Positions 53,867-64,000 of a stretch of DNA of 64,000 nucleotides are shown here, piece by piece (position 1 is the stretch's first letter; each line of letters begins with the position of its first letter). The DNA is from Crossaster papposus. Taxonomy: Eukaryota > Echinodermata > Asteroidea > Velatida > Solasteridae. Both the position numbers and the translations under genes were made by a program. The stretch lies in assembly GCA_037893245.1 (NCBI GenBank), contig JBAIAA010000433.1:496001-560000 (forward strand), read 5' to 3'. The notes under the pieces were generated by a model that saw only the letters and a program-made list of their open reading frames with translations, ran no database searches and was not told the origin of the DNA.

Positions 53867-54562
53867 CGCATGGCTGTGACCACACCATAACTAACGACAG
53901 GGGAAACAACATATTCCGTTCTTAAGTGTCTAGCCCCTGCTTATAAATTAAAGTAATTGCGGATATTTTCAAACTAGAAATGTTAATCAGTTATAGTCAT
54001 AACAAATTTGTATTTGTATTGTTTGGTAATAGTTCCATTAAATAGGAAACAAAATATAAAAGTATTCACGTAATCCCTGTTAATAAATGGTACATTCTGT
54101 GTTTACTTACCCGCTCGTTGCTAATGCGTCTAGTCCCTATATCATATGAGCATCAATAATATACAGTGTTATGTCTGAGCACCATACTACAGTATAGCGA
54201 ACACACGAGCGCGCGCCGCGCTGCGATCGCGTGGATGCCGCCTGCCGGTGGTGGAACATTTTTGGCAACAGCAAACTGAGGTGCGTGGTGACACATTTAT
54301 TTATTTTTTACAAATTTACACGACTTTTTGGAGTTGAAATTAATATCGTTTATGAAAGAAAAAGACCTTGTGATTTGTTAGATTGCAACTCGACAATCTT
54401 ATTGAATATCTAGTCCGAGTAGCAACCTTTTTAATTGTAGCCTACAAATCGTTGTTTGAACGTTAATCCGAACCAAATGCGACCATGATTACGAATCCAA
54501 TCACTTGACAACGAAAACAGATTTGATCATCAAAACGGCCACAGAATTACTAAATGCACCAC

Positions 54563-55016
54563 CTGAGACACAAGTAGAGACCGATAACTAGGTACCAATG
54601 TTTACTAATGATCTGGATGAAAAGTGATTTTTTCAGTTTATCTGCAAAAATTCCGACGCGAAAACAACGCAAGCACCGTTTTGAACGGCTATCTGCAGCG
54701 CTGCAATAGACTTGTGTATACGGCTATGCGTAGTATTCTACAGGCCAATCACAGGCGCCTCCACCAAATCAATGTCGCATGTGATTGGTGGAGGCGCCTG
54801 TGATTATAATATAGCTGAATGGATTAGCCTGTCTTTCACTACGCATAGCCATATCCACAAGTAAATTGCAGCACTGCACATAGCCGTTCAAAATGGCACC
54901 CGCTTAGAATTCGCGACGGAATATCGACAATAAACAGGAAATTTCAGTTTTCATCTAGATGATAAGTAAACTTTAACACCTCCGTTTTAGTCATCGATCT
55001 CTACTTGTGTCGCAGG
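54563..55016. mobile_element. Foldback MITE, ~454 bp
   Basis: Long inverted arms: tgagacacaagtagagaccg (left) against its near-complement ending cgcag at 55016. Further in, ttttgaacggctatctgcag pairs with its complement near 54890. The centre has aatcacaggcgcctccacca and its complement at ~54750-54805. It is non-coding, inside the 5' arm of the Sola-like element. Confidence 0.88.
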
Positions 55017-55568
55017 CGTCGTATTGTAACGCCCGTGCCGGTTGGGCGGTAGAGGGCGCTGGAGCGATTCCACGGTGTGGGATCGCTCTGGTGGCTCCTG
55101 CTGGTGCGCCCCGGAAACCCGCCTTTGGATTGCGCAAGCGCCGAACTGGTTCTAACCAGTTCTGGTACCGCGTGATTGTGTGAGCCTGAAGTCCATGTTT
55201 GGTTGGCAAGAGATCACAATAAACGGCAGAGAATCACCGGAAATAGAGGAATACTTGCGTCAGGAGTCCTTCTTGTGTGTGTAGTCGACCCCAGAGAAAT
55301 CTACGTTACAGTATTTAATAATTTTTGGGCCGTTTTGATGGTCGAATCTGGTTTTGTTTTTCAATGGTTAGGGCGTTTGCTAGGCATGATGGTGGAGTTT
55401 GGCTCAGCCTCATCAGTCAGACCTTCAACAGACCACCTTCCACTCCGATCCCAGTCTCAACTTTGTTACATCCTAAAATGCTCAACTAAGTTTTGCTTGT
55501 GCTAGTTCATCTCTGTCACTTAAAAATGGGGTGGGTATAATTTTGTGTCTTAATCAATCCTTGTTGTA

Positions 55569-58500
55569 GCAAGATGCCTACCACTGCGGTTGCGTATTTC
55601 GCCTCGCACTAAAGGTACCACCCCAACATCATCTTTGTCTCGATCAGCCTTGAAGAGTCGCAAGTTCAGAGAGAGGTTAAAAGAGAATCCACAAAATTAC
55701 AAACGGTTTTGCAAACACGATGCTCTAAAATCAAGATTGTATAGGGCGAATATGAATGACCAACAGAGGGCCCACTATAACCACCGAAATAATCAGAGAA
55801 TGAAAAAAAAGAGGCAATTTGACAAAGAAGAAAACAAAAAGATGAATGGATCATCAATTCCTTCTAGGCCTACATCAAGGCAAAAAAAAATGAATGAGAT
55901 CAGAGCAAAAGATAGGCAGAGAAAGCAAAAAAAAAGAGCATCAATGACAAAAGAAGAAATAGAAGAGGAGAACAAAAGGAGACGACAGCGACGGTCACAA
56001 CAAAGACTAGATCTTGAAGCATTCAAACAACTGAACAAGAAGGTGGCACAAGAAAGAAAAGAGCTGCAAGAAGAGAAGAAGCTCTTGGAAGAAAGGGAAA
56101 GGAGAGTGGAGACAGATGTAAAAAAAACAAGTTGAAATGGAAATCCAAAAAGCCATGCAGAGTGAGAGAACCAAGGCCGCCAAACGAAAATCGGTATCAA
56201 GAGCATTCCAAGGTTTACCCAAGTCTCCAACGAAGTTTGCCGACACAGTGGTTGATGTAATAAACAAGGCAACTCCGAAGAAAAAGTCAGCATTGGAAGC
56301 CCGTGGAATTGGAGAAGAAAACAACGAGATGCACCAAATTGCCTCAAAGTCAATGGCTGAATACCTGAAATCAATAAGGAGCAGCCGGAAGAAAGATGAC
56401 TTGTCCAAAAAGCACCTTCTCATCCAAAAAATTCCAAATTGGAAATAGTACAAGTTGCAGCGCAAGGCTTGCAGGCATTTCGGTTTGACATCGTCAGCCA
56501 TCAAGAAAGCCAAGGCCACAATGAGGGAGGTACATAAGCGAGCAATCTCCAACAAAACCAAACAAGATGTGACAAAATTCTTCGAAGATTGTGCTGTTCA
56601 ACTGCCAGACAAAAAATTGATCTCAAAGAAGACACTCAAGAAGACGGGTTTCCTCCAACAGCCCATAACAGTACTCTATGGTCAGTTCAAAGAGAAACAC
56701 CCTACTGCCAAAATCGGGCTAAAGAAGTTTTTCTCGCTTCGTCCACAGCATATTAAGCCAGTCAGTGCCATTAAATACCGAGGGTGTCTCTGCGAATATT
56801 GCTGTAATGTTGACCTCAAAATAGATGCGCTGAATAAAGTTGCTCATTCTCACAAGCAGCAATCTCTTATTCAAGGGGTTTATGGAGTATCCCAAGTAGC
56901 CTTGTGCCCAAAAGAAAATGGAAAGAAGTACAACAAACGTGTTTGCATTGAGAGGAAATGCAAAGAGTGTGGCACTGGCAAATTAGATTCACACTTGAAG
57001 AGTCTTCTGCAGCAACACCAAGACAAGCCGATTTCATGGCGCAAGTGGGAGAAAAAAAACACGCAGTTCAAAGGGAAAGAGGTTGTAAAGCAGGAGTTGG
57101 TGAGCAAGTCGGGCACTATGGCAGATTGCCTTCAAGAGCTGAAAAAAGAAGTGCAATCTCTCTCTCAACATCTGTTTAATGCCAGTTGGCAGAGTGAGCA
57201 GTTTTCCAACATACAAGATGCCGTTCCTAATGGATGGGTAGTCATGGTGCATGACTTTGCCGGAAACTTTGTGTGTACTGCACAAGACGAAATTCAATCT
57301 GCACACTGGAATCACTCTACTGCCACAGTACATCCCATTGTCTGCTACTACAGGTGCCCCAACTGTTTTTTCACAATGGAAGAGTCATTGATATTCATCA
57401 CGCCCGACAAGAAACACGACTACCATGCTGTGCATGATTTCACCATTGCCTCAATCCAACATTTGACGACAAAATTGGGGTCTACAGGTATACAGCACAT
57501 TGCCAGATTTTCTGATGGTGCGGCCAGTCAATACAAAAGTAGAGGGCCCTTTCTGGATGTTGCAATGGCAGAGGAGGAGTACTCAATACCGATTACTTAC
57601 CATTATTTTGGTTCCCGTCATGGCAAGGGGCCAAGTGATGGCGAGTCGGCAGTCGTCAAGCGACAGGCATCCCAAGCAGTCGTAGCAGGCATTTTCATCA
57701 TTAATGATGCAAAGGACTTGTTTGAGTGCACACAAAGGATAGCAAAGAAGCCGGTCACTGATGAATGTCTCCATTTTCAGCGTAAAGTTTTCTATGTAGA
57801 CGAAATCAATCGCAACAGAGGACATGACCAAGTAGATTTGAAGACGCTCAAGGGAACCAGGAAGCTGCATGCCATCACAGGCAAGGCAAGCGGTCAAGTT
57901 CCACAAGAAACTTGTCCTGCTTTTGTGTGCACTGCATGACATCTGTCTGAACAAGGACTATGTCGACAAAGCAAAGGACTCCATCATCTTTACCAAACCA
58001 CCAAAGATACCTAAAGATGGCAAGTGAATAGTTGTCTTTTTCTTTTTACTTTTTAACAGTTTCATATTCTTTTGGTAAAAACAAAATGATTTGATGAATT
58101 ACAGAAACAAGTTTTTAGTCAATAGCTTTGGTAATATGGCAAATTCACTGTCATTTTCCTGGAGCAGGGACATGTACATGTTGTTGATAATTAATATGTC
58201 TACATGTAAATTCCTCTGTTAAGATGGTGGAAAGATGAACACCCAGAACTTGCCTTCATTCAAGCCCCTTAAGGAATCAACACGGGAAGCTGAACTCGAT
58301 TATAAAGGTAAAGTGTTTCACTTTTTTACTGTACAATGTAATTGGTGAAATATTTAAATAAAACCTTAATGAATATAATTCTATGTACATGTAGTTGATA
58401 ATTATATGTCTACATGATAATTACTCTTTCAACAGAGGGAGATGGTTCACATGCAGATGGTGAAAATATGAACACCCCGATGATGCCATTACCCAAGCCC

Positions 58501-59002
58501 ATTGAGGAATTGACAAGTAAAGCAGAACTTGACTATAAAGGTTGGTTATTCAAGTGTTTCACTTCTTTACTACAATATATTTGCTGAAATATTTAAATAA
58601 AACCTTAATAACAGTAAATACTATGTACTTTTTTGTGTACAGCTGTCTGTGTACTGTCTGTGTATGTGTACTGAACTGATTTTAATGAATAAAAAAGTTA
58701 TTTTATTGCATTTTCTTGTTTCAGTCGGTGACTACATTGCTGTCATTTATGATGACGTCTGGTGGGTTGGTCAGGTGACGGAAACTGAAAAGAACCGCTG
58801 CAGCATCAGCTTTTTAGTGACAAAAGGAGAGAACAAATATGCATGGCCAGACAAGGAGGAGAGGGATTGGATACCAAAGAGTGGTATATTTACACGCTTC
58901 CCATCCCCACCTGCACCAGTCACAACTCGCTACCTAGGATTTGATGCTGCAGTTTACCACCGTGTTGCATCCAGGATCAAATACTACCTAAAAGAACAAT
59001 AG
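55569..59002 (+). pseudogene. Sola-like transposase, spliced, decayed
   Basis: Coding begins after a tag acceptor at 55568. A Lys/Arg-rich N-terminus (KFRERLKENPQNYKRF) and coiled coil are broken by a frame change at the A run near 56125 and a TAG at 56446. The main domain (from 56455) has Cys pairs (GCLCEYCC, CKECG), then MVHDFAGNF (D267), DEIQSAHWNHS, ARFSDGAASQYKSR (D354) and HGKGPSDGES (D395/E397), a plausible DDE/D core. Another shift lies near 57900. Then a GC-AG intron, two duplicated small exons (58224-58307, 58436-58540) and a final exon from 58725 with a Tudor-like strand set (VGDYIAVIYDDVWWVGQV). Superfamily name is inferred from the 4-bp duplication and remembered resemblance. Confidence 0.7.
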
Positions 59003-61190
59003 AACGTGTTTTTTAACCAGGTAAAAAAAAACTACACCCCAGGACAGTTGTGGCATCACTTCATGTTGTTGTTCTCTTTCCAAAAAATTAAGTGCTATAA
59101 GTTTAGCTTAATCAAGTGCTACAATAAGTCATTTGCGCGTGACCCCGAGTTAAATTTGAATAACACCTGGTACACTGACTTGCTCATGCAGCTTGGCACA
59201 GTTTAACTTTAAATTCTCCAGACCAAAGACGCTGTTGCTATATCACGTGATTCGGGGCAAGCCTTACGCTATCAACCCCCAGCTCTGGAATGGTCTGGTG
59301 TCTTTTTGCCATTCTCACCCATTGTAAACAATGTATTGGTGCTGAGCGTCTCTTACATAACTATATGCAAAAGCTTGCCCCGAATCACGTGATATAGCAA
59401 CAGTGTCTTTGGTCTGGAGAATTTAAAGTTAAACTGTGCCAAGCTGTGTGAACAAGTCAGTGTACCAGATATTATTGAAATTTAACTCTGGGTCACGCGC
59501 AAATGGCTTATTCAAGCGCATTGAACAGTTGAAGCTTGTTTTGAAGAAATTTTTCAGTAATGCCTGCACTGTTTCGTCCTGTTTATGTTATTGCAAGGCT
59601 ACTGCTAGAGTGGACATCGTCAGCTGGGGATCCAGCAGTACTACTTCAACACAATCAAAATTTTATTAAGATGAATGATTGTTTAATAAGAGCACGGAGA
59701 ATGGTTAAAAACAGTTGCAAAAATGACATTTTCTTAAAACGTGACGAATGAATTTTCTAAGGTGGTAAATGTTGACAAAATTGTTAGTTGAAAAGTGAAA
59801 AATGTTAATAAAATTTCTGAATTTTTATTTGTAAAGTACATGTATACTGCATTTCATGAATTGTTATACTAAAGTATGTTCAGCCAACAAATTGAGACAA
59901 GTTTGATGTGCAATTTTTCATTGAATGTCAATGTTCAATTTACAAAAAGTGAACAATAAAATTATATTGTAACACTGTATGTTAGTATTAAATATGCATT
60001 AGACAATACTTGTTGGTGACTTTTGAAAACAAAATAAACAGAAACAAATACAACTGAATTTGTTAGTTACATGCAATATTCAGAGTAAATGCAGTTTTCT
60101 GTTAATATAATTCCATACTGTGCAAAGAAACAGCATTAACCAGTTTACCACTGGTTAGGATGTGGATGTAACATGAAATGGTTTCCAGTTGCATCCACAA
60201 CCCATTGAAGCGAGTCATTTATTAACCTCAAGATTAATTAATGCAATTCTTCTGGCTAATTTTGTGGTAGACTGAAATATGGAGAGTACAAATGCATACA
60301 AAAAACATGCTAACTCGCATAAATATTTATTTCTTCAAGTTGAATATGAATTACAAATTAACATAAGTAGAGTTTAAATAATGGAATTTAACAAATATCA
60401 TAATACACTCACCTTAATATAATTTTTTTTCATTATTATTATTTTTGTAAAGATACTTGCACACATTCAGAATGTAACAAATGTATCTTGAAAATTTGTC
60501 TTTACCTAGGGGAACCATTAGCTAAACACGGTATGGTTTCCGGGGTGTTACATCCACAACCTGCCACATGATGCATGATGAACGAGGCCCTATATATCTT
60601 CGCATGTCAGGGTTATTTCAAAAATTGTATTAGTTCAGCGAAATATGGTTAATAGCCTATCCAAATTTGAGAAGCATTTAATAAATAAATGATTTTGAAA
60701 TTTCAGCTCCTTTGTCACACTTTGTTATCCAACTTCATGGAATGACCCCTATGTCAACTGTGGCAGAACATTGTCAAATTCGTTGTCAAGAACATCGACA
60801 AAAAATGTGGGCCCGTGCAGTACGTACTCTTACTACACTGACCTATAGTACGTGTATTGTACCCCAAATGAATGCCTAGGATGTTAATGTCAACTTGTGT
60901 GCTTTGCACCACACATGTTAATTGGTTCTTGCGATTGTGGGCTAACGGCTCTCCGTGTTTCCCGAATATTCTATTTAGGTTTTTTTAGATAAGACGAAAA
61001 AAATCACTTAGTACGAGGAACCAAAGTATTAACAAAAGTCTGTACTTAAATAATCCATCTGTTACTGTTTTTGTTTTGTTTTGTTTCTTTCATGGCAGTG
61101 GATCATATTTCAACCATTAGAAAGGAGGTTGATGCTAAACTGATGGTACTCATGGTACTAGCAAAAGTTGTAGTTGCGAAACAAATACAA
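59003..61190. other. Sola 3' arm and flank
   Basis: No gene. It holds the foldback at 59125-59515, AT-rich sequence, subterminal repeats near 60160 and 60540, and the right inverted end at 60730-60748. Beyond the CTAT duplication, 60753-61190 is host-type flank. An acceptor-like tttcatggcag lies at ~61089-61099. Confidence 0.5.
59125..59515. mobile_element. Foldback MITE, ~390 bp
   Basis: The arms pair over ~140 bases. catttgcgcgtgaccc (left) matches its complement near 59500, and gcttggcacagtttaacttt matches near 59445. tatatcacgtgattcggggc pairs with its complement near 59395. The non-coding centre has gccattctcacccattg. Confidence 0.88.
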
Positions 61191-62760
61191 TGGAAAATAC
61201 ACATTCCTGTGCAATGTGTCCCTTCTTCTCTGCAAAACTTGTTAAACACCTAGTGAGATGTCACCGAAATGCCCCCAAATTTATTGTGCACTGTAGTGTA
61301 GTGGGCTGTGGGGCAACTTTTAAAAAACTATGGTAGTTTTAAGTCTCATGTTAGTCGAAAGCATGCCAACTTTGATGTCGAGGTGTTTATTACACCGATG
61401 CAAAGAGAAAATGAAGAGGATTTTGAGAATCATATGGAGGACGAAGAAAATGCGTTGGAGGGCACACATGATCTGGGTGCATCTTACTACATGCTAAAAT
61501 TAAAGTCAATGTGTCGAGTTTCCCAAAGTGGAATCAAAGAAGTACAAACGTCAACTGAATATTTGGTAAACCAGAAACTAGATGAATTAAAAGCAAAGAT
61601 ATGCGAGACAACTCAATTAACACAAGAAGAAATTGATGGTTTGGTGGACGACACACTACCTATTTTTCATGGACTGAGCTCCACGTACCTCTTGAAGAAA
61701 AGTTGGAAAACAAAATTCAACCTAATTGAGCCAGTGAATATTAAACTTGGTGAGATCTACAGAAATAAAAGGAGAAAAGACAATTCAGCAAGTCGATCAT
61801 CATATCGTGTTGAAAAGGTAGACGTTTATGGCTGCTATATACCACTTATCGAATCACTGCAAGCAATGTTAAAATGCCCCTCAGTGAACATATCTTGACA
61901 CATACAGTTACTGACCATGGATCAGAAGGCTTAATGGAAGATGTGTTTGACGGATTGTATTTTCAATCTGATCCATACTTTCAACAGAATCCCAAAGCTC
62001 TGGCATTTGCACTGTACTCTGATGACTTCGAATTGGCTAACCCTATAGGGAGTCACAGAAAAACACATAAGTTGACTTCATTCTACTATGTGTTGTTAAA
62101 CATTCCTCCATATCTCAGAACAAAACTTGAGGCAATTCAGCTTGTTGCTATGGCGAAAACGACAGACTTGAAAACATTTGGACTTGGTAAGATCTTGGAA
62201 AATTTCAAAGAGTCTTTTCAACAACTGTTTGATGGAGTTGTAATGACAACAGTTTTTCCAACAGGTGACAGACTGAGGACAAAGGTGAAAGGAAAGCTAG
62301 CTTTTGTATTAGGTGATACCCCAGCAGCACAGTTGGCAGGAGGCTTTAAAGAGTCAGTGGGCAAAGCATACAAGCCATGTCGAATGTGTGAAGTCACACA
62401 CGAAGAACTACCAAACAACTCGGTAACCACTCCATCACCTCTCCGAGATGAAAATGAGCATTTGGAAAGATGTGAGAATCTCATGAGTGAAATGACTGTA
62501 CAGACAAGAAAATACTGGTCAAAGATGTATGGTGTAACTCGGAGAACAGAGCTCTTGGATGTTCCAGAATTCAAGGCAACAAAGTGCATTCTGCAAGACC
62601 CCATGCATGTCCTACTGGAGGGGATAATTCCATTGGCAATTAAGCTCCTATTAATTCACTGTGTTGAAAGGAAGTTCTTCACAATTGGAAAGCTTAATAG
62701 TATTATTAGAAGCTTTGAATATACACACGAAATGAAAAAAGATCAACCCGTTGAAATTTC
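61191..62760 (+). pseudogene. Zinc-finger transposase-family gene, first part
   Basis: Two C2H2-like fingers open it: CAMCPFFSAKLVKHLVRCH and CSVVGCGATF...FKSHVSRKH (61200-61365), with a frame change near 61320. A helical linker follows. A second shift near 61880 leads to ILTHTVTDHGSEGLMEDVFD. Then come FALYSDDFELANPIGSHRK, HKLTSFYYVLLNIPPYLR, a Cys pair (CRMCEVTHEEL) and CILQDPMHVLLEGIIPL. The D-x-MH-x-LLEG block resembles the second catalytic region of CACTA/EnSpm-type transposases and of related host genes. The frame is cut at 62760 by the insertion at 62761-63516 and resumes at 63525. Role unknown; it might once have been a domesticated gene. Confidence 0.6.
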
Positions 62761-63516
62761 GGGGCCGTATCGTAAGTCCGACGCCTCATAAGTCCGACGC
62801 CCCATAAGTCCGAATTTCGGAATTATGAGTCGTTGGACTTGTGAGGCACTGGCCTCATAAACTCGGGCTCATGGGTCCAACGCCCCAACAGTCCGACGCC
62901 TCATAAGTCCGACGTCGGACAAATGAGGCATCGGACTGTTGAGGCGTCGGAGCTATAGACTATTATAAGAGAAGGTTCATTTGTCCGACAAGGCAAAAAC
63001 GTGAGAGGGCGCACTGTGCAAAGCACGAATTAGGGGTGCAGACATAGACATCTAAATAATAGACATTATTTAGATGTATGGTGCAGACCACCATAACCCT
63101 GTAAACTCCTGCACGCGAGCTCGTTAATTGTTATATTTTGATTTCACCAATAATTCGGTGTATAAAGCGGTCTTCGCGGCCTATATGTGAGATAGATTGT
63201 AGAAATATTTCTGGAGATCAAGTATTTGGAACTTGTAGCTTACAGCTTCATATTTTTCGATCGCAATGCTTGTATTCATGACTGTCGGACTTACAAGGCG
63301 TCGGACTTATGATGTGTCGGACTTATGAGGCGTCGGAGTTATGGACAGAAATAAAAGTAAAATTAATTGTCGGACCTATGAGGCTTCGGACCTACGATGC
63401 GTCGGACCTATGGAGCGTCGGACCTATGGGGTGTCGGACCAATGAGGCGTCGGACTTATGGGCCTTATTTGGTATTTTGTCGGACCTATGAGGCGTCGGA
63501 CTTACGAGCGGACCCC
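62761..63516. mobile_element. 756-bp element with 8-bp target duplication and gtcggac repeats
   Basis: The left end ggggccgtatcgtaagtccg and the complement of the right end (ggggtccgctcgtaagtccg) match at 17 of 20 positions. gaaatttc is duplicated exactly on both sides (62753-62760 and 63517-63524). Both end regions are built of 16-bp units like gcgtcggacttatgag. An 8-bp duplication suits hAT-like elements. It is non-coding apart from a spurious 60-codon frame. Confidence 0.9.
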
Positions 63517-63524
63517 GAAATTTC

Positions 63525-64000
63525 ATGGCAGAATGTGCAGTCCGATAACAAATTACAGCAAACAGCTCAGTCGATGAAGAATCTTCTTGTGCTCCTTCCT
63601 TTCATGATTGGAAGCTTCATACCAGAAACAGATAAAAAATGGGCTAACTACCTGAGACTTCTACAAATAACTCAACTGACATTTTCATCTGTGGCTTCAA
63701 CTCAAACTGTGAACACGTTAAAGGTACTCATTGCAACCCACCACACTGAATTTAGACGGCTCTATCCAGAAAGGTCAGTCATACCCAAAATGCATTATCT
63801 CAGTCACATGCCAGAGCCAATACGTGATTTTGGACCAGCAAGAAGCCATTCATGCATGCGGCTAGAAGGAAAACATGGCGAGTGTAAAAACAAGAAGTAT
63901 AGAAACTTCAAGGCCATCCACAAATCCGTAACTGTTCAGCACCAGTATAAAATGTGCTTGCAGCAATTCAATGCCGACGGTTCAGCCTCGCATGCATACC
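63525..64000 (+). pseudogene. Zinc-finger transposase-family gene, second part (runs off window)
   Basis: Continues the interrupted gene in the same frame once one copy of gaaatttc is counted: WQNVQSDNKLQQTAQSMKNL, then LIATHHTEFRRLYPERS, IPKMHYLSHMPEPIRDFGPA and CMRLEGKHGECKNKKYRNFK. The MRLEGKH block supplies a plausible catalytic Glu for a DDE enzyme. The frame is open to the window end, so the 3' end is not seen. Confidence 0.65.

Larger units (their letters stand above)
52860..60748 (+). mobile_element. Sola-like DNA transposon, 7.9 kb, CTAT target duplication
   Basis: The left end gggtcattccatgaagttg at 52860 is the complement of caacttcatggaatgaccc ending at 60748. ctat lies directly outside each end (52856-52859 and 60749-60752). 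A 4-bp duplication is characteristic of Sola elements. The element encodes one spliced DDE-like protein (55569-59002) and contains two younger foldbacks (54563-55016 and 59125-59515). Long non-coding arms of ~2.7 kb (5') and ~1.7 kb (3') hold repeated subterminal motifs. Confidence 0.8.

Noticed and set aside
55793..56561. Long minus-strand frames rich in Phe and Ser opposite the Lys-rich transposase start
   Set aside because: They are complements of AAG/GAA-rich coding sequence and show no independent evidence.
62761..63516. gtcggac repeats as a CRISPR or telomere-like array
   Set aside because: The repeats form the ends of an insertion with TIRs and an 8-bp target duplication, which explains them.

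Overview
The window is eukaryotic, intron-bearing and gene-poor. Very little of it looks like ordinary host coding sequence. The mix of Ty3, Penelope-like, tyrosine-recombinase (YR) and several LINE retroelements, THAP/DDE and Sola-like DNA transposons, many foldback MITEs and frequent gtacatgtac-type words is what I would expect from a marine invertebrate, perhaps an echinoderm, hemichordate or lancelet. That is an inference from element content only. I see no rRNA gene, CRISPR array or bacterial operon, and no intact conserved host gene.

Layout. (1) 1-12 kb: a broken Ty3 element, a Penelope-like fragment, and a CR1/Jockey-type LINE split by a YR element. The YR element has satellite DNA where its reverse transcriptase should be. 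(2) 13-19 kb: MITEs, then a THAP/DDE transposon with a SAP-PHD companion gene, nested in an older TA-flanked inverted-repeat element. (3) 19-25 kb: two tandem arrays leading into a second LINE. (4) 25-30 kb: an RTE-type LINE, itself carrying a tRNA-derived SINE, sitting between inverted arms of a foldback element. (5) 30-43 kb: mostly non-coding, with foldbacks, a 2.6-kb element with 26-bp inverted ends, a 1.55-kb element with 256-bp inverted ends, a 50-bp tandem array, and a GC-rich gene for a basic protein cut by a 787-bp insertion with a 9-bp target duplication.

(6) 43.9-50.9 kb: the most notable region. It is a compact virus-like cassette with penton-like, major-capsid-like and packaging-ATPase-like genes plus several small membrane or coiled-coil proteins, in two divergent gene groups. 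No polymerase, integrase or protease is visible. Most of its genes are broken by single-base shifts. It looks like the morphogenesis half of a Polinton/adintovirus/virophage-type element. (7) 51-64 kb: a spliced-looking transposase-family gene with a host-type promoter. Its presumed first intron carries a 7.9-kb Sola-like transposon (TIRs, CTAT duplication), and its coding region is cut at 62761-63516 by an element flanked by an exact 8-bp duplication.

The window is best read as stacked insertions. Target duplications and restored reading frames give the order of several events. The one cooperative gene set is the capsid cassette (shell, vertex, packaging motor and accessory membrane proteins).
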